From Marinobacter halophilus (GTDB taxonomy: Bacteria; Pseudomonadota; Gammaproteobacteria; Pseudomonadales; Oleiphilaceae), in NCBI RefSeq assembly GCF_003007685.1, contig NZ_PXNN01000004.1, positions 1 to 64,000 on the forward strand: 64,000 nucleotides of DNA. Reading direction: 5' to 3'. The position numbers were made by a program, and so were the translations under genes. Positions 18,106 through 27,513 of this stretch are shown one piece after another (positions within the stretch are counted from its first letter, which is position 1; each line of letters opens with the position of its first letter). The notes under the pieces are model-generated. The model was not told the origin of the DNA, did no database searches, and saw only the letters and a program-made list of their open reading frames with translations.

Positions 18106-18660
18106 ATGCCCCGACGCTTTCATACCGCCGAGGAACTACTACCTCCGGCCACCGCGCTTAAACGCGCACTTGCCATTATTTACGACGGCTTGATCAGCAT
18201 TGCCGTGCTGCTGGTAGTCACTTGGGCTTACACTGTGGTTGCAGGATATGCCACCGGCTGGGACCAGTACGAACAGATGGCCGAAGCGGGCGAGCTTTCT
18301 GGCGACCCAGGGCTCACCTTCACCCTCTTCCTGGTGCTATACCTGTTCTTTGCCTATTTCTGGACACGCATCGGCCAGACCCTTGGCATGCAGGTGTGGC
18401 GAATACGCATCGAGAATCTGGATGGCACATCGGTCAGCTGGACCCAGGCCCTGTTCCGGTACGGCACCGCTGCCGTGGTGGTCTTCTTGACTATTCTGGC
18501 GGGCTACGCTCTTGGCTCACTCACCCTTTTACTGACCGTGCCTGCGATCGTCGCGTTGTTCTATCCGCTTAACGGCCTGTCATTGACTGACCGCCTGTCT
18601 AACAGCGTGGTCGTGGCCGTCCCGGCACCCGACAAAACCAGGCCAGCCAGCAAGGCATGA
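18106..18660 (+). CDS. RDD family membrane protein
   Basis: A 184-residue inner-membrane protein with about four hydrophobic helices (around 28-50, 68-88, 122-140, 142-162). The RDD-type features are the first-helix RALAIIYDGLISI (R...D) and the TLGMQVWRIRIENLDG segment that follows helix 2. Family function is unknown beyond transport or ion-homeostasis suggestions. ATG at 18106 follows an AGGAG (18098-18102). It is convergent with lptG; a GGCCGGC/GCCGGCC hairpin lies between them. Confidence 0.85.
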   Translation: MPRRFHTAEELLPPATALKRALAIIYDGLISIAVLLVVTWAYTVVAGYATGWDQYEQMAEAGELSGDPGLTFTLFLVLYLFFAYFWTRIGQTLGMQVWRIRIENLDGTSVSWTQALFRYGTAAVVVFLTILAGYALGSLTLLLTVPAIVALFYPLNGLSLTDRLSNSVVVAVPAPDKTRPASKA

Positions 18661-18677
18661 GGCCGCGGGCCGGCGGC

Positions 18678-19739
18678 TCAGCCGGCCTTGCGCATAAGCA
18701 CAGCACCGACCACAGCATTTACTACGATCGGAGCGAGCACTGCAATCAGCGGGTTAAAGCCGTACACCATACTCATCGGCCCCAGCAAATCCTGCATATA
18801 CTTGAACAGCAGCCCCACCAGCAAACCGGTGAACACCCGGAACCCCATGGTCACCGACCGCAGCGGACCGAAGATAAACGAGATTGCCACCAGCACCATT
18901 ACGGCGGTACCCAGTGGCATCAGTGCTTTTTTCCAGAACGCCAGCCAATACTGACCCGCGGTCAGCCCCTGCTCGCCCAGATAGATGGCGTAGGTGTACA
19001 AACCGGTCATAGAGAGATTCTCGGGCTTGACGATCAGCACGCTAAGCACGCCTGGAGACAAGCCGGTTTCCCAACGCAGCGTCGCGTGCTGATTCCGCAG
19101 AGTGCGTTCCTCCTCGATACGGGTCGACACTACGTTTTCCAGCAGCCAGTGATCGCCCTGGAAGATCGCACGCTCGGCAAAACTGGACACTTCCAGTACC
19201 CGGTCGTCGCCGAAGCGAAACAACGACACCCCATGCAACACACCGTTGGGCTGCACCGCGTTCAGATGCATGAAAGTGTTGCCTTCCCGGTGCCAGACAC
19301 CATGAGCTGACGCCACATTCTGGCTGGCACCCAGAGCTACCGCCTTTTCACTCTGAGCGATTCGTTCGGTGGTGGGGGCAATGTACTCACCAATCACCAC
19401 ACCAAGCAGAACCACCACCAGGGCAGGCTTCATGGCCGACCAGACAATCCGCTTGATCGAAACCCCTGCTGCCCGGATAACCGTCAGCTCGGAGGAGCTT
19501 GCCAAGGCACCCAGCCCCACCAGACATCCCATGAAGGCGCCCAGCGGCAGGTAATCATAGATACGCCTGGGCAGCGTCAGAAACACATACCACAGCGCCT
19601 GCAGCGTCTGGTAATCATTGCGGGTGTCATCCAGCTCGGCAATGAAGGCAAAAATCAGGTCCAGCGACAGCACCACCACCATCACCAGGAACATGGCGCC
19701 GCCCACTGTGCGCATCACGTAGCCGTCAATCTTACGCAT
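18678..19739 (-). CDS. lptG: LPS export ABC transporter permease LptG
   Basis: A 353-residue permease of the LptB2FG complex that extracts LPS from the inner membrane. An N-terminal helix (YVMRTVGGAMFLVMVVVLSLDLIFAF), a periplasmic beta-jellyroll-like middle (about 130-265) and three C-terminal helices are visible. AAGGAGG lies before the ATG at 19739, which overlaps the lptF 3' end by 8 nt; this start is preferred to the in-frame one at 19760. Translationally coupled to lptF. Confidence 0.94.
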   Translation of the reverse strand: MRKIDGYVMRTVGGAMFLVMVVVLSLDLIFAFIAELDDTRNDYQTLQALWYVFLTLPRRIYDYLPLGAFMGCLVGLGALASSSELTVIRAAGVSIKRIVWSAMKPALVVVLLGVVIGEYIAPTTERIAQSEKAVALGASQNVASAHGVWHREGNTFMHLNAVQPNGVLHGVSLFRFGDDRVLEVSSFAERAIFQGDHWLLENVVSTRIEEERTLRNQHATLRWETGLSPGVLSVLIVKPENLSMTGLYTYAIYLGEQGLTAGQYWLAFWKKALMPLGTAVMVLVAISFIFGPLRSVTMGFRVFTGLLVGLLFKYMQDLLGPMSMVYGFNPLIAVLAPIVVNAVVGAVLMRKAG

Positions 19740-20835
19740 GGGCCTGGGCCTCCTTCTCAAGACGACGCCGGTTTAACCAGGCGGAGCCGAATTGCAGCCA
19801 GAGCCCGAGAGCCAGGAAAATGGCGTGCACCCAGAGCATGCCCAACCATTCCGGGACCTTGCCGTCGGCGAGCGCATCGCGCGCCACAATCAGCAGTCCA
19901 AGGTAGGTGATGTAGACCAACATGGCGGGCAGAAGATGGAAAAACCGCCCTTGTCGCGGATTCACCCGGCTCAGGCGAACCGCCAGCAGAGTCACGATGG
20001 GCACAATCAACGGCAGTGAAATACGCCAGTGCAGCAACGCGCGGTCGTCCGGATCGGTCGAGTTCCAGAGCGACATCGTGCTGACACCTTCGTCCAGCTC
20101 CCGGCTGCCGGCCTCACCGCTCTGAATTTTCAGACCATAGGCCTCAAACCGGGTCACGTTGTAATCGAGGTTGCCAGGCAACCCCTGATAACGACCCCCT
20201 TGTTCCAGTATCAGGAAACGGCTACCGGTGTCTTGATCGATCAGTTGAGAGCCGGATTCCGCGGTAATCAGGGTAACGCCCTGGCCATTGCGGTCATATT
20301 CGGCGATAAAAACACCCTGCAATTGCCGTTTGTCTTCACTCAGCGCCTCGGTGTAAGTGACCCGACTGCCCGAGGTGAAATCCTGAAAACGGCCCGGGGC
20401 CAGCATCTCGAACTCGGTGGCCTTACGCGCTTCGTTGAAAATGCCCTCGACCTGTTTCATGCCCCAGGGCGAGACAAACAGGCTCATGCTGCCAACCACC
20501 AACATCACCGGCAAAGAACCAATCAGGGTTTTTGCCAGCAGCTGCTTGTCGCTCAGGCCGCAGGCGAACAGCACCGTCATCTCGCTTTCAAGATACATGC
20601 GGCCGTAGGCCAAAAGAATGCCGATGAACAGGCCGAGCGGCAGAATCAGTTCCAGAAAACCCGGAAACCGGTAAGCCATAATGGAAAACAACACACCTGC
20701 GGCAATCTCGCCCTCAGCCGCACTGGCCAGGTACTTGATAAAGCGCCCGCTCATAAACACCAGCAGCAAAATGCCGGAAACGGCAAGCATGCTGACCATG
20801 ATTTGGCGAATGAGGTAACGGAAGACAATGCTCAA
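19732..20835 (-). CDS. lptF: LPS export ABC transporter permease LptF
   Basis: A 367-residue partner permease of LptG. The N-terminus MSIVFRYLIRQIMVSMLAVSGILLLVFMSGRF is typical, followed by helices at about 50-75 and 100-120. A periplasmic domain (about 130-265) includes RVTYTEALSEDKRQLQGVFI, and C-terminal helices follow. lptF and lptG form an operon, divergent from pepA, with a 228-bp intergenic region. Confidence 0.94.
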   Translation of the reverse strand: MSIVFRYLIRQIMVSMLAVSGILLLVFMSGRFIKYLASAAEGEIAAGVLFSIMAYRFPGFLELILPLGLFIGILLAYGRMYLESEMTVLFACGLSDKQLLAKTLIGSLPVMLVVGSMSLFVSPWGMKQVEGIFNEARKATEFEMLAPGRFQDFTSGSRVTYTEALSEDKRQLQGVFIAEYDRNGQGVTLITAESGSQLIDQDTGSRFLILEQGGRYQGLPGNLDYNVTRFEAYGLKIQSGEAGSRELDEGVSTMSLWNSTDPDDRALLHWRISLPLIVPIVTLLAVRLSRVNPRQGRFFHLLPAMLVYITYLGLLIVARDALADGKVPEWLGMLWVHAIFLALGLWLQFGSAWLNRRRLEKEAQAHA

Positions 20836-21063
20836 ATCGGTCTCTCAGGCGGCGCCGTAGCAGGAAATAGTGAATAAAAACGATTGCGCGTATTCTATGT
20901 AACCTTGACGTCGAATGACAGTGCAAGGCTCATACGATAAAACCATCGTAACGATATAGGCTTATCGCTTGATTAATCGACGCTTTGCCCCAATCCTAGA
21001 AGACATCGGCCAGACGTCGCCTTTTAATCATCATCAGAGCCTAACAATACAACGGGAGTTGCC

Positions 21064-22557
21064 ATGAATTTCAGCCTCAGCAGCAAAGCCATCACCACCA
21101 CCAAGACCGATTGCCTGGTTATCGGCCTGCCCGAAAAGGGCGAGTGGCCGGAATCCACCAAAGCAATCGACGAAGCGCTGGGAGGGCTGATCAAGCAGCT
21201 GGAGAAAGCGGGCGACGTGACCGGCAAGAACGCAACAGTGAATAGCGTGCCCCTGGTCGACCAGCCCTGGCAGCGCCTGCTGGTTATTGGTACCGGCAAA
21301 GACAGTGACCGCACGCCAGCCAATTACCGCAAGGCTCTGATCGCCATGATGGGCGCAGTGAAAGACGGCCCATCCAAGAATGTACTGATCGCCCTGGCCG
21401 ATACCTTAGTTGCAGGCGAAGACGCCGTCAGCTCCGAAGAGGCCCGCCTGAGCCTGATCGGCCGCACCCTGGAAGATCAGCTCTACACCTTCAACGACTT
21501 CAAGAGCGAGAAGCCCCCGGCCCGTAAACTGAAAAAAGTGGTAGTGCAAGCCTCCGGCGCCGGTAAAACCCTGAAAGACGCCTTCAACCTGGGCCTCGCC
21601 ACCGGCCGCGGCATGAACTTCACCCGCGACCTGGGCAACACACCGCCCAACATCTGCCATCCGGTCTGGCTGGCCGAGCAAGCCAAAAAGCTGGCCAAAG
21701 AACACGACTGCATCAAGACCGAAGTGCTCGATGAAAAGCAGATGGAAAAGCTGGGCATGAACACCATCCTGGCCGTCGGCAAAGGCAGCACCCAGCCGCC
21801 ACGCTTCATCATCATGGAATACAAGGGTGGTAAGGCCAAAGACCAGCCCCACGTACTGGTAGGTAAAGGCATCACCTTTGACACCGGCGGCATCAGCCTG
21901 AAGCCCGGCGAAGGCATGGATGAAATGAAATACGACATGGGCGGCTCCGCCAGCGTGCTCGGCACCATGCAAGTGATCGCCGAAACCCGGCCGAAGATCA
22001 ACATCGTGGCGGTCATCGCCGCCGCTGAAAACATGCCGGACGGCGGCGCCACCCGCCCGGGCGACATCGTCACCACCATGTCAGGCCAGACCGTCGAAAT
22101 CCTCAACACCGACGCCGAAGGCCGTCTGGTGCTGTGCGATGCACTGACCTACGTCAAACGCTACAACCCGGCCTCCGTGCTTGACATGGCTACCCTGACT
22201 GGCGCCTGCATCATTGCACTCGGCCACCACGCCAGCGCCGTGTTCAGCAACAACGACGACCTCGCCAATGAAGTCCTGGCCGCCGGTGAACGCGCCGGCG
22301 ATCGAGCCTGGCGCCTGCCCCTGTGGGATGATTACCAGAGCCAGCTCGACAGCAACTTCGCGGACATCGCCAACATCGGCGGCCGCCCGGCCGGCTCCAT
22401 CACCGCCGCCTGCTTCCTGTCGCGCTTCGCCAAAGACTACCGCTGGGCCCACCTGGACATCGCCGGCACCGCCTGGAATTCCGGCAAAGCCAAAGGCTCC
22501 ACCGGTCGCCCCGTGCCCCTGCTGGTCGACTACCTGATGTCCCATGCCGGAAAGTAA
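21064..22557 (+). CDS. pepA: leucyl aminopeptidase (cytosol aminopeptidase, PepA)
   Basis: A 497-residue M17 metallopeptidase that removes N-terminal residues. In many bacteria PepA also binds DNA (XerCD accessory and transcription roles). The catalytic domain shows GKGITFDTGGISLKPGEGM, the MKYDMGGSASV stretch and NTDAEGRLVLCDAL, which contain the two-zinc ligands and catalytic Lys/Arg. The gene is complete. holC begins within its last 14 bp, so the two are coupled. Confidence 0.97.
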   Translation: MNFSLSSKAITTTKTDCLVIGLPEKGEWPESTKAIDEALGGLIKQLEKAGDVTGKNATVNSVPLVDQPWQRLLVIGTGKDSDRTPANYRKALIAMMGAVKDGPSKNVLIALADTLVAGEDAVSSEEARLSLIGRTLEDQLYTFNDFKSEKPPARKLKKVVVQASGAGKTLKDAFNLGLATGRGMNFTRDLGNTPPNICHPVWLAEQAKKLAKEHDCIKTEVLDEKQMEKLGMNTILAVGKGSTQPPRFIIMEYKGGKAKDQPHVLVGKGITFDTGGISLKPGEGMDEMKYDMGGSASVLGTMQVIAETRPKINIVAVIAAAENMPDGGATRPGDIVTTMSGQTVEILNTDAEGRLVLCDALTYVKRYNPASVLDMATLTGACIIALGHHASAVFSNNDDLANEVLAAGERAGDRAWRLPLWDDYQSQLDSNFADIANIGGRPAGSITAACFLSRFAKDYRWAHLDIAGTAWNSGKAKGSTGRPVPLLVDYLMSHAGK

Positions 22558-23056
22558 CCCGACCCATCCCCCGGAGACCGGCAGCCCCGCTGCCGGCCCC
22601 TCCGGCCAGGACGACAAAAACCAGCGCTACTGGTTTCACATCCTCGCCCAGGACACCCCCAGCGCCCGCAACCTCCACGCCATCAAACTCGTGGACAAAG
22701 CCTGGCATCAGGGCGACCGCGTGTGCGTGCTGTGTGACAACCAGCAGCAGGCCGAAGAACTGGACGAATTGCTGTGGAACTTCACCCCCGACGCGTTCAT
22801 CCCCCACAGCATCGCGACCGACCCAGCCACCCCCTGTGACGACCCCGTCGGCCTCCTGCTCTATCCGCCAGCGGCCACCGACTGGGACACCGTCATCATC
22901 TTGTCCGCCACCCTCCCCGACGACGCCAGTCAATATAGCCGACTGGCCCTGGTCGCCCACAACGACCCGGCCGTGCTGAATCAAGCGCGAGAGCACTTCA
23001 AGCAATTACGGAAGCTGGGAATAGAAGCTCGAGTGCATGACATGCGCCAGCGGTAG
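22544..23056 (+). CDS. holC: DNA polymerase III chi subunit
   Basis: A 170-residue subunit of the clamp loader that contacts SSB. Conserved features include ARNLHAIKLVDKAWHQGDRVCVLCDN, LLWNFTPDAFIPH and YSRLALVAHNDPAV. It is about 20 residues longer than E. coli chi because of a Pro/Gly/Ser-rich N-terminal extension (1-27). It overlaps the end of pepA by 14 bp and is followed by valS, the conserved pepA-holC-valS order. Confidence 0.93.
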   Translation: MPESNPTHPPETGSPAAGPSGQDDKNQRYWFHILAQDTPSARNLHAIKLVDKAWHQGDRVCVLCDNQQQAEELDELLWNFTPDAFIPHSIATDPATPCDDPVGLLLYPPAATDWDTVIILSATLPDDASQYSRLALVAHNDPAVLNQAREHFKQLRKLGIEARVHDMRQR

Positions 23057-23158
23057 GAACCTGGCGCCAGGGTTCGCCGCAATCAAAGCGACCATGTATA
23101 ATCGGCGCATCCAGAAAATCCCTTTGTGAATCAACCAAAACGGTCACTGCAAAATCCC

Positions 23159-26011
23159 ATGGAAAAAACCTACCAGCCAGAAAACATCGAGCGCCAGTGG
23201 TACGAAAACTGGGAAGCCAAAGGCTACTTCCGCCCCAGCGGAGAGGGTGAGTCCTACAGCATCGCCATCCCGCCGCCCAACGTCACCGGCAGCCTGCACA
23301 TGGGCCATGCGTTCCAGCACACCATCATGGACACCCTCACCCGCTACAAACGCATGCAGGGCCGTAACGCACTGTGGACCGTCGGCACCGACCACGCCGG
23401 CATCGCCACCCAGATGGTGGTCGAACGCAAACTCGCCGCCGAAGAAGACAAAACCCGCCACGACCTGGGCCGGGAAGAATTCATTAAGCGCATCTGGGAC
23501 TGGAAAGACCACTCCGGCGGCACCATCACCCGCCAGATTCGCCGCCTCGGCAACTCCGTGGACTGGGACAACGAACGCTTCACCATGGACGACGGCTTCT
23601 ACAAAGCCGTGCAGGAAGTATTCATCCGCCTGTACGACGAAGGCCTGGTCTACCGCGGCAAACGGCTGGTGAACTGGGACCCGAAACTGCACACTGCCAT
23701 TTCCGATCTGGAAGTGGAAAACAAGGAAGAGAAGGGCTACTTCTGGCACCTGCGCTACCCTCTGGCGGACGGCGCACAAACCAAAGACGGCAAAGACTAC
23801 GTTGTAGTGGCCACCACCCGTCCGGAAACCATGCTCGGTGACACCGCCGTTGCCGTACACCCGGACGACGAACGTTACCAGCACCTGATTGGCCAGCACG
23901 TACTGCTGCCGCTGGTAAACCGCAGGATCGCCATCGTCGCCGACCACCACGCTGACCCGGAAAAAGGCTCCGGCTGCGTGAAAATCACCCCGGCCCACGA
24001 TTTTAACGACTACGCGGTGGGCAAACGCAACAACCTGACCATGATCAACGTGCTGACCCAGGACGCCAATATCCGCAGCGTGGCCGAAGTCTTCAACGCC
24101 GACGGCACCGAAAACACCGACATCGACGGCACCCTGCCCGCCGCCTATGCTGGCCTGACCCGCGAAGCCGCGCGCAAACAGATCGTCGTCGATATGGACG
24201 CCGCCGGCCTGGTGCAACAGATCGAAGATCACGTGCTGAGCGTGCCCCGGGGCGACCGCTCCGGCCTGATCATCGAGCCCATGCTCACCGACCAATGGTT
24301 CGCCGACGCCAAGACCCTGGCCAAGCCCGCCATCGAAGCGGTTGAAGATGGCCGCATCCAGTTTGTGCCCAAGCAATACGAGAACATGTACTTCTCCTGG
24401 ATGCGCGACATCCAGGACTGGTGCATCTCCCGCCAGCTGTGGTGGGGCCACCGGATTCCGGCCTGGTACGACGCTGAGGGCAACATTTATGTCGGCCGCA
24501 ACGAGGACGAAGTGCGCCAGAAACACAGCCTGCCCGCTGGTCTGGAGCTCAAGCAGGACGACGACGTGCTGGACACCTGGTTCAGCTCTGCCCTGTGGAC
24601 CTTCGGCACCCTGGGCTGGCCGGAAATCACCGAGCGCCTGAAAACCTTCCACCCCACCGACGTGCTGGTCACCGGTTTCGACATCATCTTCTTCTGGGTT
24701 GCCCGGATGATCATGATGACCATGCACTTCATGAAAAACGCAGACGGCACGCCGCAAGTGCCCTTCCACACCGTCTACGTCACCGGCCTGATCCGCGACG
24801 AGCACGGCGACAAGATGTCCAAATCCAAGGGCAACGTGATCGACCCGCTCGACATGATCGACGGCATCGGCCTGGACGATCTGCTGGAGAAGCGCACCGG
24901 CAACCTGATGCAACCGAAACTGGCCGAGAAAATCGGCAAGCGCACCCAAAAAGAATTCCCCGAGGGCATCGCCGCCCACGGCACCGACGCCCTGCGCTTT
25001 ACTCTGGCGGCCATGGCCACCACCGGCCGTGACATCAACTGGGACATGAAGCGCCTGGAAGGCTACCGCAACTTCTGCAACAAACTGTGGAACGCCGCCC
25101 GTTACGTGCTGATGAACACCGAAGGCGAAGACTGCGGCATCAACGACGAGCCGGTCACCTTGTCGCTGGCCGACCGCTGGATAATCAGCGAGCTGCAGCA
25201 CTGCGAACAGGAAGTGATTCGTCACCTGGAGCAGTACCGCTTCGACCTGGCGGCCTACGCTTTGTACGAGTTCATCTGGAACGAATACTGCGACTGGTAC
25301 CTTGAGCTGTCCAAGCCGGCTCTGAGCGATGACAACGCCAGTGCTGACGCCAAACGCGGCACGCGCCGCACCCTGGTGCGGGTATTGGAAGCGGTGTTGC
25401 GGCTGGCGCACCCGATGATGCCGTTCATTACCGAAGAAATCTGGCAGCGTATTGCGCCACTGGCCGGTAAGAGTGGCGACAGCATCATGCTCCAGCCATT
25501 CCCGCAGCCAGACGAGAGCAAGCAGGATGCTGCCATCACCGCCGACATCGAATGGCTGAAAGGTGTTATCGTCGCCGTGCGTAACATCCGCGGCGAGATG
25601 AACATCTCCCCGGCCAGGCAGATTCCGGTCCTGCTCAAGGGCTGCAGCGCTGATGACCAACGCCGGATGGACGACAACCGCCAGTTCCTGATTTCCCTGG
25701 CCAAGCTCGAAAGCCTGGACTGGTTCGTCGGCGACAAGGCGCCCATGTCGGCCACCCAATTGGTGGGTGACATGGAAGTACTGGTGCCCATGGCCGGCCT
25801 GATCGACAAAGACGCAGAGCTTAAGCGGCTGGACAAAGAGCTGGATCGTTTGCAGAAGGAAATCGCCCGGGTTGAAGGCAAGCTGAACAACGAAAAGTTC
25901 ACCGCCAAAGCACCGGCGGACGTGGTTGAAAAAGAGAAAGAGAAACTGCAGGACGCGCAAAACAGTGCCCAGCGCCTGAGCGCACAGCGGGCTGACATCG
26001 AGGCCATGTAA
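23159..26011 (+). CDS. valS: valine--tRNA ligase
   Basis: A 950-residue class I synthetase. The HIGH region reads [15 protein letters not shown], the KMSKS motif is [13 protein letters not shown], the CP1 editing domain lies between them ([17 protein letters not shown]), and a C-terminal coiled coil (about 885-950, [20 protein letters not shown]) contacts tRNA. The start [19 protein letters not shown] fits the family; an upstream in-frame GTG at 23126 is less likely. Confidence 0.97.
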   Translation: MEKTYQPENIERQWYENWEAKGYFRPSGEGESYSIAIPPPNVTGSLHMGHAFQHTIMDTLTRYKRMQGRNALWTVGTDHAGIATQMVVERKLAAEEDKTRHDLGREEFIKRIWDWKDHSGGTITRQIRRLGNSVDWDNERFTMDDGFYKAVQEVFIRLYDEGLVYRGKRLVNWDPKLHTAISDLEVENKEEKGYFWHLRYPLADGAQTKDGKDYVVVATTRPETMLGDTAVAVHPDDERYQHLIGQHVLLPLVNRRIAIVADHHADPEKGSGCVKITPAHDFNDYAVGKRNNLTMINVLTQDANIRSVAEVFNADGTENTDIDGTLPAAYAGLTREAARKQIVVDMDAAGLVQQIEDHVLSVPRGDRSGLIIEPMLTDQWFADAKTLAKPAIEAVEDGRIQFVPKQYENMYFSWMRDIQDWCISRQLWWGHRIPAWYDAEGNIYVGRNEDEVRQKHSLPAGLELKQDDDVLDTWFSSALWTFGTLGWPEITERLKTFHPTDVLVTGFDIIFFWVARMIMMTMHFMKNADGTPQVPFHTVYVTGLIRDEHGDKMSKSKGNVIDPLDMIDGIGLDDLLEKRTGNLMQPKLAEKIGKRTQKEFPEGIAAHGTDALRFTLAAMATTGRDINWDMKRLEGYRNFCNKLWNAARYVLMNTEGEDCGINDEPVTLSLADRWIISELQHCEQEVIRHLEQYRFDLAAYALYEFIWNEYCDWYLELSKPALSDDNASADAKRGTRRTLVRVLEAVLRLAHPMMPFITEEIWQRIAPLAGKSGDSIMLQPFPQPDESKQDAAITADIEWLKGVIVAVRNIRGEMNISPARQIPVLLKGCSADDQRRMDDNRQFLISLAKLESLDWFVGDKAPMSATQLVGDMEVLVPMAGLIDKDAELKRLDKELDRLQKEIARVEGKLNNEKFTAKAPADVVEKEKEKLQDAQNSAQRLSAQRADIEAM

Positions 26012-26015
26012 AGCG

Positions 26016-26900
26016 ATGATTGCCATCCTGGGTGCCGGCTCTCTCGGCCGGCTCTGGGCAGCCACCCTGCCCGCCGGGCAGGTGGCATTTGTGCCCCGCC
26101 CGGAGCAACCCGCTGGCCAACTGAGCTACCGGTTCCGGCCCTTTGATGGGCCGGAATATCAGGTCCGCATTCCCTGGATCATGCCCTCCCACCGCCCCAG
26201 CCTGCTGCTGCTCACCACCAAAGCCGGTGATAGCTTACCGGCGCTGGCGAGTACGCTACCGGTGTTGCCCACCGACACCCCGATTGTGCTGCTCCAGAAC
26301 GGACTCGGCAGCCAGCAGCAAGTCGCTGAACGATGGCCAGACCGTCCGGTTCTGGCCGCGACCACAACAGAGGGTGCCAATCGCCCGGAGGCCGATCTCA
26401 CCGTCCATGCCGGTCAGGGTGACACCCGGGTTGGCGCACTCAATGCTGCGGCCAAAGCCCACCTGAACGAAGTAGTGCACGCACTCGCCGAAAGTGGCCT
26501 GACCGTTCACGCCGAGCCCGATATTCTGGGCCCGCTGTGGCAGAAACTGGTGATCAACGCCGGCATCAACGCTTTTACTGCCATTTTGAATTGCCTGAAT
26601 GGTCAGATTCTCGACCAGGCCTTTTATCAGCAGTGGATTGATCCGCTGTGCCGAGAAATCAGTAGCCTGCTTTTAGCTGCCGACCAGCCGGAACAGACCC
26701 CCGAAGCGCTGCGAGGACAAATTGAAGCCATCGCCCGAAAAACCGCCACCAACACCTCTTCCATGCGAGCAGATGTATTGGCCGGGCGAAGCACCGAAAT
26801 TGACTTTATCAACGGCTACCTGGTCGGCCTTGGCCGGCAGCTCGGAATCGAGACCCCGGTGAACCAAATGCTCACCGAACGGGTAAAACAACTGAACTGA
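26016..26900 (+). CDS. panE: 2-dehydropantoate 2-reductase (ketopantoate reductase-like)
   Basis: A 294-residue NADPH-dependent reductase, likely for ketopantoate to pantoate in CoA synthesis. It has an N-terminal Rossmann fold with ILGAGSLGRLWAA. The middle segment GPLWQKLVINAGINAFTAI carries the catalytic Lys and Asn, and the C-terminal domain has SSMRADVLAGRSTEIDFING with the conserved Ser/Glu. It starts 5 nt after valS. Substrate specificity within this family varies, so the gene symbol is by similarity of motifs. Confidence 0.88.
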   Translation: MIAILGAGSLGRLWAATLPAGQVAFVPRPEQPAGQLSYRFRPFDGPEYQVRIPWIMPSHRPSLLLLTTKAGDSLPALASTLPVLPTDTPIVLLQNGLGSQQQVAERWPDRPVLAATTTEGANRPEADLTVHAGQGDTRVGALNAAAKAHLNEVVHALAESGLTVHAEPDILGPLWQKLVINAGINAFTAILNCLNGQILDQAFYQQWIDPLCREISSLLLAADQPEQTPEALRGQIEAIARKTATNTSSMRADVLAGRSTEIDFINGYLVGLGRQLGIETPVNQMLTERVKQLN

Positions 26901-26925
26901 TCATTTATCAATGGGAGTGCAAGTC

Positions 26926-27483
26926 ATGGGCAATCGCCTATCCAAGATCTACACCCGAACAGGCGACGACGGCTCCACCGGCCTGGCCGACGGTAATCGC
27001 ATTGCCAAGAACGCGCAACGGGTGGAAGCCATGGGCTCTGCCGACGAGCTCAATTGCCACATCGGCGTGCTGGTCGAAACCCTCCCCGCCGATGACGCTC
27101 TGATTGAAACGCTGCGCCGGATTCAGCATCACCTGTTTGATCTGGGTGGTGAATTTGCCATTCCCGGCAGCAAAGTCATCGGCGACGATCACATCAACTG
27201 GCTGGAACAGACTCTGGATGAGCATAACGAAGGTCTTCCAGCGCTGAAGAACTTCATTCTTCCCGGTGGTTGTCTTGCTGCGGCACAGTGCCACATGGCC
27301 CGTGCAGTCTGTCGGCGCACAGAGCGGGTAGTGGTCGCCCTGGGCCATGAAGATTCCATTAACACCGCTTCCCGACACTATCTGAATCGGCTGTCGGATC
27401 TTCTATTCGTCATCGCTCGGGTTCTTGCCCGCCGGGATGGCAGTCAGGAAATCCTCTGGGAGCAAAAAAAATCCGGCCTCTGA
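26926..27483 (+). CDS. cob(I)alamin adenosyltransferase, PduO type
   Basis: A 185-residue enzyme that adenosylates cob(I)alamin to adenosylcobalamin. The ATP-binding TRTGDDGSTGLADG is N-terminal, and the helical region includes AMGSADELNCHIG, FILPGGCLAAAQCHMARAV and CRRTERVVVAL. ATG 26926 has GGGAG 8 nt upstream and is preferred to the in-frame ATG at 26911. No cobalamin biosynthesis or B12 enzyme is adjacent. A terminator overlaps the 3' end. Confidence 0.92.
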   Translation: MGNRLSKIYTRTGDDGSTGLADGNRIAKNAQRVEAMGSADELNCHIGVLVETLPADDALIETLRRIQHHLFDLGGEFAIPGSKVIGDDHINWLEQTLDEHNEGLPALKNFILPGGCLAAAQCHMARAVCRRTERVVVALGHEDSINTASRHYLNRLSDLLFVIARVLARRDGSQEILWEQKKSGL

Positions 27484-27496
27484 GGGCCGGATTTTT
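27471..27496. terminator. bidirectional terminator between the adenosyltransferase and chemoreceptor genes
   Basis: ATCCGGCC (27471-27478) pairs with GGCCGGAT (27485-27492). There are A-runs before and T-runs after, so it works on both strands for the convergent genes. The stop codon of the + gene is in its loop. Confidence 0.88.
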
Positions 27497-27513
27497 ATGC
27501 AATGCCCGAAACG

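Noticed and set aside
18663-18684. GGCCGGC/GCCGGCC hairpin between the RDD gene and lptG as a terminator
   Set aside because: No T-run on either side, and it overlaps the lptG stop region; noted only in the gene entry.
23144-26065. 973-codon minus-strand frame across valS
   Set aside because: Antisense shadow of valS, whose HIGH, KMSKS and coiled-coil regions are intact.
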